Virus record (IMG/VR): IMGVR_UViG_3300025849_000066
Span: 1 to 46,363 of that record
DNA from: a virus
Direction: 5' to 3' (one strand)
DNA length: 46,363 nucleotides
Numbering within the stretch: the first letter of the stretch is position 1; the number at the start of each line of letters is the position of its first letter. Made by a program: the position numbers and the translations under genes. Of the stretch, positions 13,069-22,483 are shown one piece after another. Under the pieces are notes generated by a model. The model worked only from the letters and a program-made list of their open reading frames with translations, searched no databases and was not told the DNA's origin.

Positions 13069-13142
13069 TTTCTCGCAGAAATTACCATGTAGGCTGATTT
13101 TGGCCTTGTCGTTCCTAGGACATCTTAATTAAAGGAATTTAT

Positions 13143-15179
13143 ATGTCTATTGTTCTCACCCCTGTATCTTCAGGGTACAACCTTTCTGTAATTAATAGCA
13201 ACTTCAACACCACACAAGAATATATTAATAACAACTTGCTCCATCGTACAGGGGATGTAGCTGGTCAAGCTCAGATGAAACGTGATTTAGACATGGACAG
13301 CAATAACATTCTAAATGCGTATGTAGGAGATATTCCTCTTTCTGAGATTGCTGAACAAACACAAGCTGTATACCAAGCCTTGGCTAATGGTGGATATGGG
13401 TACATCACTGTAGATAGCTTCGAACAAGGATACACTCTCTTGTATCCAAACCAAGTGTTACGATTTGAAGCAACAGGTGAGTATTATCGTTGGGATGGTG
13501 GATTGAGCTCCTTCCCTAAAGTTATTCCTGCCGGTTCCACTCCACAATCTACAGGTGGGATTGGTAAAGGTTTGTGGGTAAGTGTTGGAGATGCTAGCTT
13601 GCGTTCTGCATTGACTTCTGACACAGGCTACACTTTAATCCCCAGCTTGTATGTAGTGAATTCAGAGATTCCTGTAGAAGCGTTTAGGGCAGATGGTTTG
13701 ACAGATGACCAAGTTATTCAATCAGCAAACAATGCAGCAGCGTTGGCTGGGGCTAGTTTAATATTCCCCGCTAAACGTACATACAACATCACATCTGTAA
13801 CTGCCACCACTAAATGGAAAAGTAAGAGCACTATCCTCAAGCGTAACCTAGGAACCAGTTCTCCTATGATTACTATGGGTACAGGAAGTGGGTTAGATGG
13901 TTTCACAATTGATGGTAGTCGTGAGAATGCTGGAGTTGTGTCTACAATCCTAATAGGTAATGTAGAAGGCGTAGAGCTGTCTAATAACAGCATCATCAAT
14001 GCCCCTGAACATGCAGTGTCAGTATTGAATCAAACTAGTACCTCTACCCGAGCTCCCAACAGTATTCATGGGAATAAGATTTATAATGTCCTAGGAGCAG
14101 GCATTTATTTGTTTAATGCGGAATTTACAAGAATCCGTGATAATGATGTACATAATTGTGGGAATGGTATTTTAGGACAGGGAAACAGTCGACATTTCAA
14201 TGGTGTAGAGGTAACAGGCAACTTTACACATAATAACACAGGTAGTGGTATAGGTTTTATTTTAATTACAGAAGAGGAAGACCAGCAAGCTTATGAGAAG
14301 ATTCTTATTTCCAAGAATCGTGTTTACGGAAACTCCAGTACAGGTATTGCTGTACAAGCTGACAAGTCTGTTGTAACTGATAACCATGTTTGGAACAATG
14401 GATCTGAAACATATCATCAGGGAATCTTGGTTAATGCAAACTCCGTAATGGTATCCAACAACATTATCACAGGTAACGCTGGTGTAGGTATTGACTTTGG
14501 TGATTGCCGTAAATGTACAGCCACTAGCAACTTCATTGAAGAGAATGGCTGGATTGGAATTGAAGTTAACTCAAGTGAGCAGATGACCGTAATAGGGAAC
14601 GTGATTAATAGGAACTTTGCAGGTAAGCCTCAAGCAGATTTACAAGCAGGCATTCTGTTACACAAAGGTGTCGGTGGATATCCGTTCCTAGGAGACAACC
14701 GAGACATCTCTGTCATTGGTAATACAATATTAGGCGGTGATGGTCAGAAGTATGCAATCCTTGTTGCGGACTCTAATTCTTATAACATAACCATCGTTGG
14801 GAATGTCTGTAAACTGGCAGCTTATGATGAAGACATCCAAACGCGTTCATCTAATGTTGTGATTGAGAACAACGTTACTCGTTGGGACCCTATGGATTCT
14901 GCAATGGCAACCATTGCTTCTGGTGGGTTCAACGTTCCTAGTGTAGCTCGTACAGTGCAGGTGAACGGTTCTGGTAGCGTAATCTTTATTGGTATCCTGA
15001 ATGATGCAGCTTATATCAAAGACCGCTATGTGCGTGTTTACGCTGTTACTGGATTCACTCTGGAGAACTCTGGAGCCTATGGTACAGGTAACTTGTTCCT
15101 AGGCTCTTCTGTTATACTGTCAGCTGGAGACTCAATTGACTTGTGGTCTAACGGCTCAGGTGGATGGAAAAGAGCGTAA
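13143..15179 (+). CDS. Tailspike protein with right-handed beta-helix
   Basis: The 678-aa protein has a head domain (about 1-170, with an LLHRTGDVAGQAQMKRDLDMDSN linker-like stretch) that probably attaches to the tail. A long repetitive region (about 200-600) is rich in N-x-I/V and G-I/V-x-hydrophobic turns (NSIINAPEHAVSV, GIYLFNAEFTRIRDNDV), typical of right-handed parallel beta-helix tailspikes and pectate-lyase-like folds. The C-terminal region (about 600-678) looks like a beta-sandwich cap. Such spikes bind and usually cleave surface polysaccharide, and thus set host range. Catalytic residues cannot be assigned by eye. It is the first gene of the rightward unit, with an AAAGGAA ribosome site. 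Confidence 0.9.
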   Translation: MSIVLTPVSSGYNLSVINSNFNTTQEYINNNLLHRTGDVAGQAQMKRDLDMDSNNILNAYVGDIPLSEIAEQTQAVYQALANGGYGYITVDSFEQGYTLLYPNQVLRFEATGEYYRWDGGLSSFPKVIPAGSTPQSTGGIGKGLWVSVGDASLRSALTSDTGYTLIPSLYVVNSEIPVEAFRADGLTDDQVIQSANNAAALAGASLIFPAKRTYNITSVTATTKWKSKSTILKRNLGTSSPMITMGTGSGLDGFTIDGSRENAGVVSTILIGNVEGVELSNNSIINAPEHAVSVLNQTSTSTRAPNSIHGNKIYNVLGAGIYLFNAEFTRIRDNDVHNCGNGILGQGNSRHFNGVEVTGNFTHNNTGSGIGFILITEEEDQQAYEKILISKNRVYGNSSTGIAVQADKSVVTDNHVWNNGSETYHQGILVNANSVMVSNNIITGNAGVGIDFGDCRKCTATSNFIEENGWIGIEVNSSEQMTVIGNVINRNFAGKPQADLQAGILLHKGVGGYPFLGDNRDISVIGNTILGGDGQKYAILVADSNSYNITIVGNVCKLAAYDEDIQTRSSNVVIENNVTRWDPMDSAMATIASGGFNVPSVARTVQVNGSGSVIFIGILNDAAYIKDRYVRVYAVTGFTLENSGAYGTGNLFLGSSVILSAGDSIDLWSNGSGGWKRA

Positions 15180-15181
15180 CT

Positions 15182-15679
15182 ATGATTGATAAAAATAAAT
15201 TCAAAGCAGTTAATGGTATGCCCCTAACACAGGGGCTTTTCCTAGAAATTGGGTATAACACCAAATACGCTGTATACACTCTTAAAGACGATGACTATGA
15301 ATATGAAGGGGTGATGTATACTTCTCTCAAGAAAGCCTACCTAGAGATGGCTGATGCGGTAGAATACGACTTTGCAGTTACCCACCTCCTCGGGTGGGAC
15401 CACTGGCAGCGTATGTGTGCCAACAAGCAACTCTTAGCGTATATCCAACAGTGGAGACACGAGCTTGAACTCAAGCTCCGTTCAGAAGCTTTAAAGATTA
15501 TTCGTGAGAAAGCTAAAACCGAAATTGGGGTGAATGCCGCTAAATGGTTAGCCGACCGAGGCTGGGATAAGAAAGGTGCTGGTCGTCCTACTAAGGCTGA
15601 CATTGAGAGCGAAACTAAAATTCAAGCTGACATCTTAAATCAGTATGCAGAAGATCTTCAACGCGTTGAGAGGCATTAA
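15182..15679 (+). CDS. Terminase small subunit
   Basis: The 165-aa protein starts MIDKNKFKAVNGMP. An ATG 18 nt upstream lies within the tailspike gene and is less likely. The N-terminal half should contain the DNA-binding helices (YTSLKKAYLEMADAV). The centre is a long coiled helix (HELELKLRSEALKIIREKAKTE), and the end holds GRPTKADIE, a motif common near the C terminus of T7-like and other small terminases. Size, position directly before the large subunit and composition support the call. It recognises phage DNA to start packaging. Confidence 0.82.
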   Translation: MIDKNKFKAVNGMPLTQGLFLEIGYNTKYAVYTLKDDDYEYEGVMYTSLKKAYLEMADAVEYDFAVTHLLGWDHWQRMCANKQLLAYIQQWRHELELKLRSEALKIIREKAKTEIGVNAAKWLADRGWDKKGAGRPTKADIESETKIQADILNQYAEDLQRVERH

Positions 15680-17277
15680 TGGAACAGTGGCTGAAGGAAG
15701 CTTATTTACAGATTGATAGGATGCCTGAGGCTGCTAAGACAGCGAGGGAGCTTGCAAAGCAAGATTTGTATACCTTTGCGCGTCTTTTCAATCCGGGTTA
15801 TATGTATGGAGATATCCACAAGACTTTCTATGGATGGATTTCCGAATACAACCTGTATGGGCGTGGAGATGGATACACTAGTAACAAGTTAATCATGTTG
15901 CCACGCGCACACTTGAAAAGTCATATGGTTGCGACTTGGTGCGCGTGGATGGTTACACGCCACCCCGAGATTACTATTTTCTACGTATCTGCGACGTCCG
16001 CTCTCGCGGAAACTCAGCTTGGGGCCATTAAGGATATTCTGGCATCGGATATCTACCGTCGATACTTCCCTGAATATATAAACCCACAAGAAGGGAAGCG
16101 AGCTAAATGGACGGAATCCCAGATTAAAATTGACCACCCTAACCGACGCAAGGAAGGTGTGCGAGACGCCACAATCGTAACAGCGGGCTTAACCACAAAC
16201 ACCACTGGTTGGCACGCCGACGTAATCGTGGCAGATGACCTTGTTGTTCCTGAGAATGCGTACACAGAGAAAGGTCGTGAGGACGTTAGCAAGAAAAGCT
16301 CACAGTTTACTTCTATCCGAAATGCTGGTGGATTTACATTAGCATGTGGCACTCGATACCACCCAAGTGATATTTACGCTACTTGGCGTAAACAGCAATA
16401 TGAAGTTTATGATGAAGATGGGGTGCTCATTGAATACAAACCTGTATGGGATATCCAAGAGTATGCCGTAGAACGCGACAATCGCTTCATATGGCCTTTA
16501 GCAGTGCGCAGTGATGGTAAGGCATTCGGATTTGATATGGGGGTTCTAGCTCGCATACGTGCAGAATATGAAGACCGTGTTCAGTTCTATGCTCAGTATT
16601 ACAATGACCCGAATGACCCCGGCTCTGCTCGTATTGATGAATCAAAGTTCCAATACTTCGACCAGAAGTTTCTAACGTATGATGGAAACTGGAAATATAA
16701 AGATAAACGGCTCAATGTATACGCTGCTGTTGACTTCGCTTTTAGCTTAAACAAGAAAGCTGACTTCACAGCTATTGTGGTTATTGGCGTTGATTCAGAC
16801 AATCAGATATATGTTTTAGATATTGACAGGTTTAAGACAGACCGAACTATTGAATACTTTAAGCATATCGCAGCATTGCATAGCCGATGGAACTTTAAGA
16901 AGCTTCGTGCTGAAGTTACTGTGGCCCAGCAAATCATTGTCAACGATATTAAAGACTACATAAAGCAAGAGGGAATGGGAATTTCTGTAGATGAGTATAG
17001 ACCTTCTCGTCATGAAGGTACTAAAGAAGAGCGTATTGCAGCTGTTCTTGAATCTCGATATGAGAATTTACAGATGTGGCATTTCAAGGGAGGATACACT
17101 CCTGTCCTTGAAGAAGAACTAATGCAAGCCCGTCCTGCACACGATGACGTGAAAGATAGTCTAGCATCGGCTGTATCTATAGCGGTTAAGCCCTCTCAGA
17201 AGCGTTCTGGAGGCATCAATCCCTTTAAAAAGGGTACCCCATCAAATTCTCGGTTCGGCGGCGTAGCGTTCCGTTAA
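15679..17277 (+). CDS. Terminase large subunit (ATPase-nuclease)
   Basis: The 532-aa protein has a packaging ATPase domain with a deviant Walker A, LPRAHLKSH (74-82), and Walker B VIVADDL (182-188). Its C-terminal RNase H-like nuclease domain starts AAVDFAFSLNKKADFTAIVVIGVD (Asp352), with a late HDDVKDSLA containing the distal acidic residues. It belongs with T7-like podoviral terminases. It drives DNA into the prohead through the portal encoded next. It overlaps the small subunit stop by 1 nt. Confidence 0.95.
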   Translation: MEQWLKEAYLQIDRMPEAAKTARELAKQDLYTFARLFNPGYMYGDIHKTFYGWISEYNLYGRGDGYTSNKLIMLPRAHLKSHMVATWCAWMVTRHPEITIFYVSATSALAETQLGAIKDILASDIYRRYFPEYINPQEGKRAKWTESQIKIDHPNRRKEGVRDATIVTAGLTTNTTGWHADVIVADDLVVPENAYTEKGREDVSKKSSQFTSIRNAGGFTLACGTRYHPSDIYATWRKQQYEVYDEDGVLIEYKPVWDIQEYAVERDNRFIWPLAVRSDGKAFGFDMGVLARIRAEYEDRVQFYAQYYNDPNDPGSARIDESKFQYFDQKFLTYDGNWKYKDKRLNVYAAVDFAFSLNKKADFTAIVVIGVDSDNQIYVLDIDRFKTDRTIEYFKHIAALHSRWNFKKLRAEVTVAQQIIVNDIKDYIKQEGMGISVDEYRPSRHEGTKEERIAAVLESRYENLQMWHFKGGYTPVLEEELMQARPAHDDVKDSLASAVSIAVKPSQKRSGGINPFKKGTPSNSRFGGVAFR

Positions 17278-17286
17278 GGAGTTTTA

Positions 17287-19053
17287 ATGAGTAACAAAGT
17301 AGCATCCCTTTCCGCAGATCTTCATCCAGATGACCCTTCAGATTGGATTGTAAGATTGTGGGATAGATTCCACCAGCAACGTCGTGGAAAGATTGATGAG
17401 TGGAAAGAGCTTCGAAACTACATCTTTGCAACAGACACTTCAACAACTACAAATAGGGACCTTCCTTGGAAGAACTCCACAACTATTCCAAAGCTTTGTC
17501 AGATACGAGACAACTTGCACTCAAACTACATGAGTGCTTTGTTTCCAAATGATGATTGGATGTTATGGCAAGCGGCAGACCAAGATAGTGCAACCAAAGC
17601 TAAAGCAGATATAATCACAGCTTATCTGGATAATAAAACCCGAATGGGACATTTCCAGACAGAGATGAGCAAGCTGTTGTATGATTATATTGACTATGGG
17701 AATGCCATTGCCACTGTGTCATATGAAGCAAATAGTCATGAGTTGAATGGTGAAAAGATTGCTGAATACGTAGGACCTCGTGCATATCGTATTAGCCCGC
17801 TGGACATTGTATTCAACCCTCTGGCATCTAGTTTTGAAGAAAGCTTTAAGATTGTACGCTCAGTGAGAACTACAGGGGACTTGGCTAAGCTGGCTAAAAC
17901 CTCCCCAGACCAAGCGTTCTGGCTGAAGGTATTGGAAGACCGTGCAACAATCCGTAAAGCTTGTGGCGGATATTCTATTGAAGACTGGGATAAGTACGAA
18001 GGTTTCCAAGTAGACGGCTTTGGTAACATGTACGAATACTACATGTCTGACTATGTAGAGATTCTGGAGTTCTATGGTGACTGGTTCGATGTAACTAAAC
18101 AAGAACTTCATGAGAACGTCCACATTGTTGTTGTAGACCGTCGAGCAATGATTCATGAAGAGCCAATCCCGAACTGGTTCGGTACATCACCATTCTTCCA
18201 TGTAGGTTGGAGATTCCGTTCTGATAACCTATGGGCAATGGGTCCACTGGATAATCTGGTGGGTATGCAATACCGTATGGACCATCTAGAAAACCTCAAG
18301 GCTGATGCAATGGATTTAGCAGTGCATCCTATGCTGAAGGTTAAAGGTGAGGTTGAGGAGTTTGTCTGGGAGCCGGGTGGCACCATTCAAATTGACTCTG
18401 AGGGGGATGTTGAAGAGTTTGGTATGAACTTGAATGGCATTATCACCGCTAACAATGAGCTGAGTTTGCTAGAGCAGCGTATGGAAATGTATGCGGGTGC
18501 TCCTCGTGAAGCGATGGGTATACGTTCTCCGGGAGAGAAAACAGCTTTTGAAGTGCAACAGCTTCAGAACGCTGGCGGACGTATCTTCCAAGAAAAGATT
18601 ACCAATTTTGAAATCGAGTTGGTAGAACCTGTTCTTAATGCGATGTTGGAAACTTCTCGTAGAAATATGGATGGTATGGATGTGATTCGAGTGTTTGATG
18701 ATGAGTTCGGAGTTGAACTGTTCCAAAGCATCACTAAGCAGGATATCACAGCTAATGGACGAATCCGTCCTATTGGTGCTCGGCACTATGCTAAGCAGGC
18801 GCAGGACTTGCAAAACCTGATGGGGGTGTTTAACAACCCAGCTGTTACGCAAATGATTGCTCCTCATACCTCCGCGATTAATCTAACCAACTTCATTGAA
18901 GATGTTACTGGTTTGAAAGCGTATGGGATTTTTAGTCCTAACGTTGCAGTAAGTGAGAAGCAAGAGACGGCTCGACAAGCAGGACAGGCTGAAGAAGACT
19001 TGGCAGTTGAGCAGCAAGGTCCAATCAACCCTCAAGGAGGGGCAACTCAGTGA
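17287..19053 (+). CDS. Portal (head-tail connector) protein
   Basis: The 588-aa protein resembles podoviral portals: an N-terminal segment with RLWDRFHQQRRGKIDEWKELRNYIFA, a central wing/stem with DNLVGMQYRMDHLENLKADAMDLAVHPMLKV, a helical region around REAMGIRSPGEKTAFEVQQLQNAGGRIFQEKI, and a Gln-rich C terminus. It forms the dodecameric DNA channel at the unique vertex. It lies between terminase and scaffold, as expected. Confidence 0.93.
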   Translation: MSNKVASLSADLHPDDPSDWIVRLWDRFHQQRRGKIDEWKELRNYIFATDTSTTTNRDLPWKNSTTIPKLCQIRDNLHSNYMSALFPNDDWMLWQAADQDSATKAKADIITAYLDNKTRMGHFQTEMSKLLYDYIDYGNAIATVSYEANSHELNGEKIAEYVGPRAYRISPLDIVFNPLASSFEESFKIVRSVRTTGDLAKLAKTSPDQAFWLKVLEDRATIRKACGGYSIEDWDKYEGFQVDGFGNMYEYYMSDYVEILEFYGDWFDVTKQELHENVHIVVVDRRAMIHEEPIPNWFGTSPFFHVGWRFRSDNLWAMGPLDNLVGMQYRMDHLENLKADAMDLAVHPMLKVKGEVEEFVWEPGGTIQIDSEGDVEEFGMNLNGIITANNELSLLEQRMEMYAGAPREAMGIRSPGEKTAFEVQQLQNAGGRIFQEKITNFEIELVEPVLNAMLETSRRNMDGMDVIRVFDDEFGVELFQSITKQDITANGRIRPIGARHYAKQAQDLQNLMGVFNNPAVTQMIAPHTSAINLTNFIEDVTGLKAYGIFSPNVAVSEKQETARQAGQAEEDLAVEQQGPINPQGGATQ

Positions 19054-19301
19054 ATACAGCTTGGACCAAAGGTTTGAAGAAAAGTTCCCAAGAAGCTAAG
19101 GACGTGGAGGAGGCTTATGCCTCTTCCGCACTTCTTCGGAGACGTTTAGCAGAGATTCTTGAAGATTTTTATAAAGTTGAGATGGAATCTCGAATAAAAT
19201 CAACTGATTATGAGAACGCAGCTTGGGCATTTAAGCAAGCAGACGCGGTGGGTTATTCACGTGCTCTTAAGCGTATCATAAATATTTTGCAAGAAAAGTG
19301 A
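19050..19301 (+). CDS. Small helical protein after portal (GTG start)
   Basis: The 83-aa protein starts from GTG overlapping the portal stop (GTGA), with GGAGG 9 nt upstream. It is largely helical and charged (KKSSQEAKDVEEAYASSALLRRRLAEIL, ALKRIINILQEK). T7-like phages often have a small gene of unknown function between portal and scaffold. No specific role can be assigned. Confidence 0.75.
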   Translation: MNTAWTKGLKKSSQEAKDVEEAYASSALLRRRLAEILEDFYKVEMESRIKSTDYENAAWAFKQADAVGYSRALKRIINILQEK

Positions 19302-19308
19302 AATAATT

Positions 19309-19337
19309 CCGATAAAAAATCGATTTTTGGAGTTATA
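19309..19337 (+). repeat. Dispersed intergenic element, copy 2 (partner at 10544-10572)
   Basis: It starts CCGATAAAA and ends GGAGTTATA like the first copy, with a central palindrome AAAAATCGATTTTT. It is followed by AT-rich sequence and sits in the only sizeable gap of the head gene block, before scaffold and capsid. That suits a strong late promoter or transcript-processing site. Confidence 0.6.
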
Positions 19338-19394
19338 TAAGATATAGGGTTTATAATTAATAATATATTATAATTTACTCCATCTTCCATTATA

Positions 19395-19414
19395 TAGTAT
19401 ATACCAGTATACTA
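19395..19414 (+). promoter_or_regulatory. Small inverted repeat before the scaffold ribosome site
   Basis: TAGTATA and TATACTA flank a 6-nt loop directly upstream of AAAGGATAATAAGACATG. A hairpin here could end a processed transcript or modulate translation of the scaffold gene. Confidence 0.45.
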
Positions 19415-19428
19415 AAGGATAATAAGAC

Positions 19429-20175
19429 ATGTCTGATTCTCTTTTTAATACCCCTGAGGTTGAAGTTACCACTTCTGAGCCTGAGGCGGACCATTCAGTA
19501 GATGCGTTAGCTACCCAGCTATTCCGTATCAAGAATGAAAAGGGTGGGCCTAAATATGACTCTGTGGCTAAGGCCATTGATGCGTTAGCTCACGCACAAG
19601 ATTACATTCCCCGACTCAAGTCCGAGAAGGAACAGTACGAGGCTGAATTAGTTAAACTGCGTGAAGAATTAGCTAAGCGTGAATCATTAGAGGATACCAT
19701 TGCCAGACTTACCACCCAACGTCAAACCGAAACACCTGCACCGACCAGTGAGGTTGTAAAGGGTCTGGACGAAAACGCTGTAGCTCAAATCTTACAGCGT
19801 GAACTCACACAGCGTGAGCAAGCAACAATTGCACAATCCAACAGCAAGCTGGTTACAGAAACCTTGGTTGCTAAGTTTGGTGATAAAGCAAAAGCCGTTG
19901 TTGCTGAAAAAGCACAAGAGCTGGGTTTAAGTCTTCAGGAAATGGAGAGTTTATCTCAACGTACTCCTAAAGCATTCCTAGCTTGGTTTAATCCATTAGC
20001 CCCTTTAACCTCATCTGCGCCAATCAGGTCAAGTGTTCATCTCCCAGAAGTTAACCCTCAAGATCTTAAACGTCCTGAGAAGTCTCTGTTACGAGGTGCG
20101 TCCACTAAAGATCAAATTGAGTTTATGCGTAAGATTAAGGCTGAAATTTATAAAAAACATGACATTGACTCATAA
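19429..20175 (+). CDS. Scaffolding protein
   Basis: The 248-aa protein is acidic at the N terminus (EVEVTTSEPEADHS), with a coiled-coil centre (PRLKSEKEQYEAELVKLREELAKRE) and a basic helical end (DQIEFMRKIKAEIYKKHDID). This layout and its position immediately before the capsid gene are typical of T7-like capsid assembly scaffolds, which leave the head before or during packaging. Confidence 0.87.
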   Translation: MSDSLFNTPEVEVTTSEPEADHSVDALATQLFRIKNEKGGPKYDSVAKAIDALAHAQDYIPRLKSEKEQYEAELVKLREELAKRESLEDTIARLTTQRQTETPAPTSEVVKGLDENAVAQILQRELTQREQATIAQSNSKLVTETLVAKFGDKAKAVVAEKAQELGLSLQEMESLSQRTPKAFLAWFNPLAPLTSSAPIRSSVHLPEVNPQDLKRPEKSLLRGASTKDQIEFMRKIKAEIYKKHDIDS

Positions 20176-20184
20176 GGATTTTAA

Positions 20185-21126
20185 ATGGCTCAGTTAACTA
20201 CTAACACTCAGGCTTTTATCGAAGCGGAGCAGTATTCCAGTTTTATTCTGCTTAACCTTCATGATGGCCTGTTGGGTGAACAGTTCTACCGCAACGTTAC
20301 AGACTTCGGCTCTGGTACTACTCTTAACATTAAAACTGTTGGTTCCGTAGTTATTCAGGATGCTGCTGAAGACACCCCGCTCATATACAACCCAATCGAA
20401 TCTGGTAATATCACACTGACCATCACTGAATATGTTGGTGATGCTTGGTATATTACTGATGACCTCCGTGAAGATGGTTCTCAGATTGATGCGTTGATGG
20501 CTCAACGTGCTTCCGAAAGCACCCGTGCTATTCAAGAGAACTTTGAAACTAAGTTCTTGTCAATAGCCAACGCAGGTCAAACGAATGCTGACGGCAATGT
20601 GATTAACGGCTTCAAACACCGTATCGCTTCTACAGAACCGGGCAACATCTTCACCACAGACTTGCTGGTTGATATGCGTCTGGCATTCAACAAAGCCAAC
20701 GTTCCAGACACAGGTCGTGTGTTTATCGTTGACCCAGTAGTTGAAGCTACTCTGAACAAGCTGGTAAGCATCACTCATGATGTTACAGACTTCGGTGCTA
20801 ACATTCTCCGTGAAGGTTTGGCATCAGGTATGCAGTTTGTAATGAAGCTGTATGGCTTTGACATCATCACCTCCAACCGCCTGCCTACCGGTACCTTCTC
20901 AGATGGTACTACTGAGGTCACTCGTGCTGTTGCCAACATCGCTATGTGTGTGTTGGATGACCAGACCAAGCCTGTGATGTGTGCATGGCGTCGTCAGCCT
21001 AAGACTGAGGGTGAGCGAAACAAAGACCACCGTCGTGATGAGTTTGTTGTAACCTGCCGCTACGGTATGGGTGTACAGCGTCTCGACACCTTGGGTGTTA
21101 TCATCACCTCAGCTTCTAACTACTAA
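20185..21126 (+). CDS. Major capsid protein
   Basis: The 313-aa protein follows scaffold with an AAGGATTTTAA ribosome site. The N terminus (TQAFIEAEQYSSFILLNLHDGLLGEQFYRNV), the central NFETKFLSIANAG region and the C-terminal REEFVV-like segment (KDHRRDEFVVTCRYGMGVQRLDTLGVI) are consistent with an HK97-fold podoviral capsid protein. Codon choice is more GC-rich and uniform than in neighbouring genes, as expected for a highly expressed protein. Confidence 0.93.
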   Translation: MAQLTTNTQAFIEAEQYSSFILLNLHDGLLGEQFYRNVTDFGSGTTLNIKTVGSVVIQDAAEDTPLIYNPIESGNITLTITEYVGDAWYITDDLREDGSQIDALMAQRASESTRAIQENFETKFLSIANAGQTNADGNVINGFKHRIASTEPGNIFTTDLLVDMRLAFNKANVPDTGRVFIVDPVVEATLNKLVSITHDVTDFGANILREGLASGMQFVMKLYGFDIITSNRLPTGTFSDGTTEVTRAVANIAMCVLDDQTKPVMCAWRRQPKTEGERNKDHRRDEFVVTCRYGMGVQRLDTLGVIITSASNY

Positions 21127-21137
21127 GGAGTAGTCTA

Positions 21138-21488
21138 ATGGCTTTTGAAGATAAATCCGGCCTGAACGTACACAACCATTATGGCGCTCGCCCAACAGGC
21201 GGCGTCTCTGGTGTTGATACTTCTCAAGGCATTGTAAAACAATTTGTATGGTTCTACGATACATCTGGTCTGTATGACCGCTTCCCCATTCCTGCTGGCT
21301 CTGTCATCCTTGATGTCAATAAGCCTGCTGGCGTAACCGCTGTAACAGTGGGTGGTACTGCTGTTCAAGCAGCTACTTGGGTAGCTCCAGTAGCAGCAGC
21401 TGGGGAGGTAGCAGTAACTGGAGCAGTGACAGGTAACCAAGTTATCATCACTTACCAGCATACGGCTAAGCCCATCGTAGCAGATTAA
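21138..21488 (+). CDS. Probable head decoration or minor virion protein
   Basis: The 116-aa protein is Val/Ala/Thr-rich (VTAVTVGGTAVQAATWVAP) and beta-rich, ending with a strand-like VIITYQHTAKPIVAD. It lies between the capsid gene and an intrinsic terminator, with a GGAG ribosome site, so it should be made at high level with capsid. A decoration or head-stabilising role is likely from position and composition, not from a recognised family. Confidence 0.78.
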   Translation: MAFEDKSGLNVHNHYGARPTGGVSGVDTSQGIVKQFVWFYDTSGLYDRFPIPAGSVILDVNKPAGVTAVTVGGTAVQAATWVAPVAAAGEVAVTGAVTGNQVIITYQHTAKPIVAD

Positions 21489-21493
21489 TGATG

Positions 21494-21520
21494 AGGGCGG
21501 CCTTTATGGTCGCCCTTTTT
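21494..21520 (+). terminator. Rho-independent terminator after capsid genes
   Basis: AGGGCG (21494-21499) pairs with CGCCCT (21511-21516) around an 11-nt loop, followed by TTTTT. Partial termination here would lower tail gene expression relative to capsid, as in T7. Confidence 0.85.
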
Positions 21521-21536
21521 CGTATGTAGAGGGCTT

Positions 21537-22295
21537 ATGGCTAAATATACTCTGTTAGAGATGGTGCAAGATATTCTGAACTCTACAGACGGAGATGAAG
21601 TAAATAGCATTGATGAAACTGTAGAGTCTACACAGATTGCCCAGATTATAAAAACTACATATTTCAATTTACAACACATCAGGAACTGGAGAGGGAATAG
21701 CCAGCTTTTGAATTTAATTGCTTCAGGAGATAACTCGCTGCCAACGCACGTTACTCTGCCAGAAGCTCTTAGTGAATTGACATTTGTTAACTATGATTGT
21801 GCAAGACTCAATCAAAACCGTAAACTATACAAAGCTATTCGTTATGTCTATCCTGATGAATTCTTGCGTAGACAGAACCAGCTGAACGATTCAGCAGATA
21901 ATGTAGATGTAATTCAAGACCCATCGGGTGTAGAACTTTTTATCAGAAATGATATACCGCCAACTGTGTGGACTTCTTTTGATGATAAAGTTCTGGTATT
22001 TGATTCCTATGAAAAAGATGTAGATGACACCATCCAATCTAACAAGATTCAAGCCATGGGTTATCTAACACCTTCATGGATTCAGGAAGATGATTTTATT
22101 CCAGAACTTCCAGAGGAAGCTTTCTCCCTTCTGTTAAGTGAGTCTAAGAGCGTAGCTTCTTTAACGCTAAGACAATCAGCAGACCAAAAGGCAGAGCAGG
22201 AAAGTGTACGCCAGAATAGATGGCTGTCTCAGAGGCAGTGGCGCACTAAAGGTGGTATTAGAAAACCTAACTATGGACGAAGGGGTCGTAAATGA
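21537..22295 (+). CDS. Head-tail adaptor (T7 gp11-like tail tube protein A)
   Basis: The 252-aa protein starts MAKYTLLEMVQDILNSTDGDEVNSI, close in style to gp11-type adaptors, with TYFNLQHIRNW, and ends in a basic tail (RTKGGIRKPNYGRRGRK). It sits between capsid and the gp12-like nozzle, as in T7. It should form the ring joining portal to nozzle. Confidence 0.88.
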   Translation: MAKYTLLEMVQDILNSTDGDEVNSIDETVESTQIAQIIKTTYFNLQHIRNWRGNSQLLNLIASGDNSLPTHVTLPEALSELTFVNYDCARLNQNRKLYKAIRYVYPDEFLRRQNQLNDSADNVDVIQDPSGVELFIRNDIPPTVWTSFDDKVLVFDSYEKDVDDTIQSNKIQAMGYLTPSWIQEDDFIPELPEEAFSLLLSESKSVASLTLRQSADQKAEQESVRQNRWLSQRQWRTKGGIRKPNYGRRGRK

Positions 22296-22483
22296 TAGAA
22301 TATAAAGGATATCGTATCGAGATTGCACACGGCTCACTTGTAAAGGTTATGAATCCCGGTAAAGGGGTTTTGCCTATTGATTTACGTGGGCTGTATACAA
22401 ATGTTAAGTTCGCTCAATTATCAATTGATACGTACCTAGAAGAGAAGGGTACTAAAGATGGCAAAGCAAGCAGCAGCCGTTGA
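22292..22483 (+). CDS. Small 63-aa protein between tail tube genes
   Basis: It starts MIEYKGYRIEIAHGSLVKVM, a compact beta-rich product, overlapping the adaptor stop (ATGA) and the nozzle start. Many tailed phages carry a similar tiny gene here. Function is unknown. Confidence 0.68.
   Translation: MIEYKGYRIEIAHGSLVKVMNPGKGVLPIDLRGLYTNVKFAQLSIDTYLEEKGTKDGKASSSR

Larger units (their letters stand above)
11491..13142. other. 1.65-kb divergent control region, essentially non-coding
   Basis: Apart from the possible 45-aa ORF I find no convincing gene on either strand. ORFs here are short, lack ribosome sites and have odd composition. The region separates the leftward early/replication unit from the rightward virion unit. 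It contains a 13-bp inverted repeat, promoter-like sequences on both strands, two AATGCTATCAT motifs, a boxA-like CGCTCTTTA (minus strand, about 12560) and G-rich short repeats near 13.0 kb. It is the best place to look for the replication origin, packaging start or a structured RNA. Confidence 0.75.
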
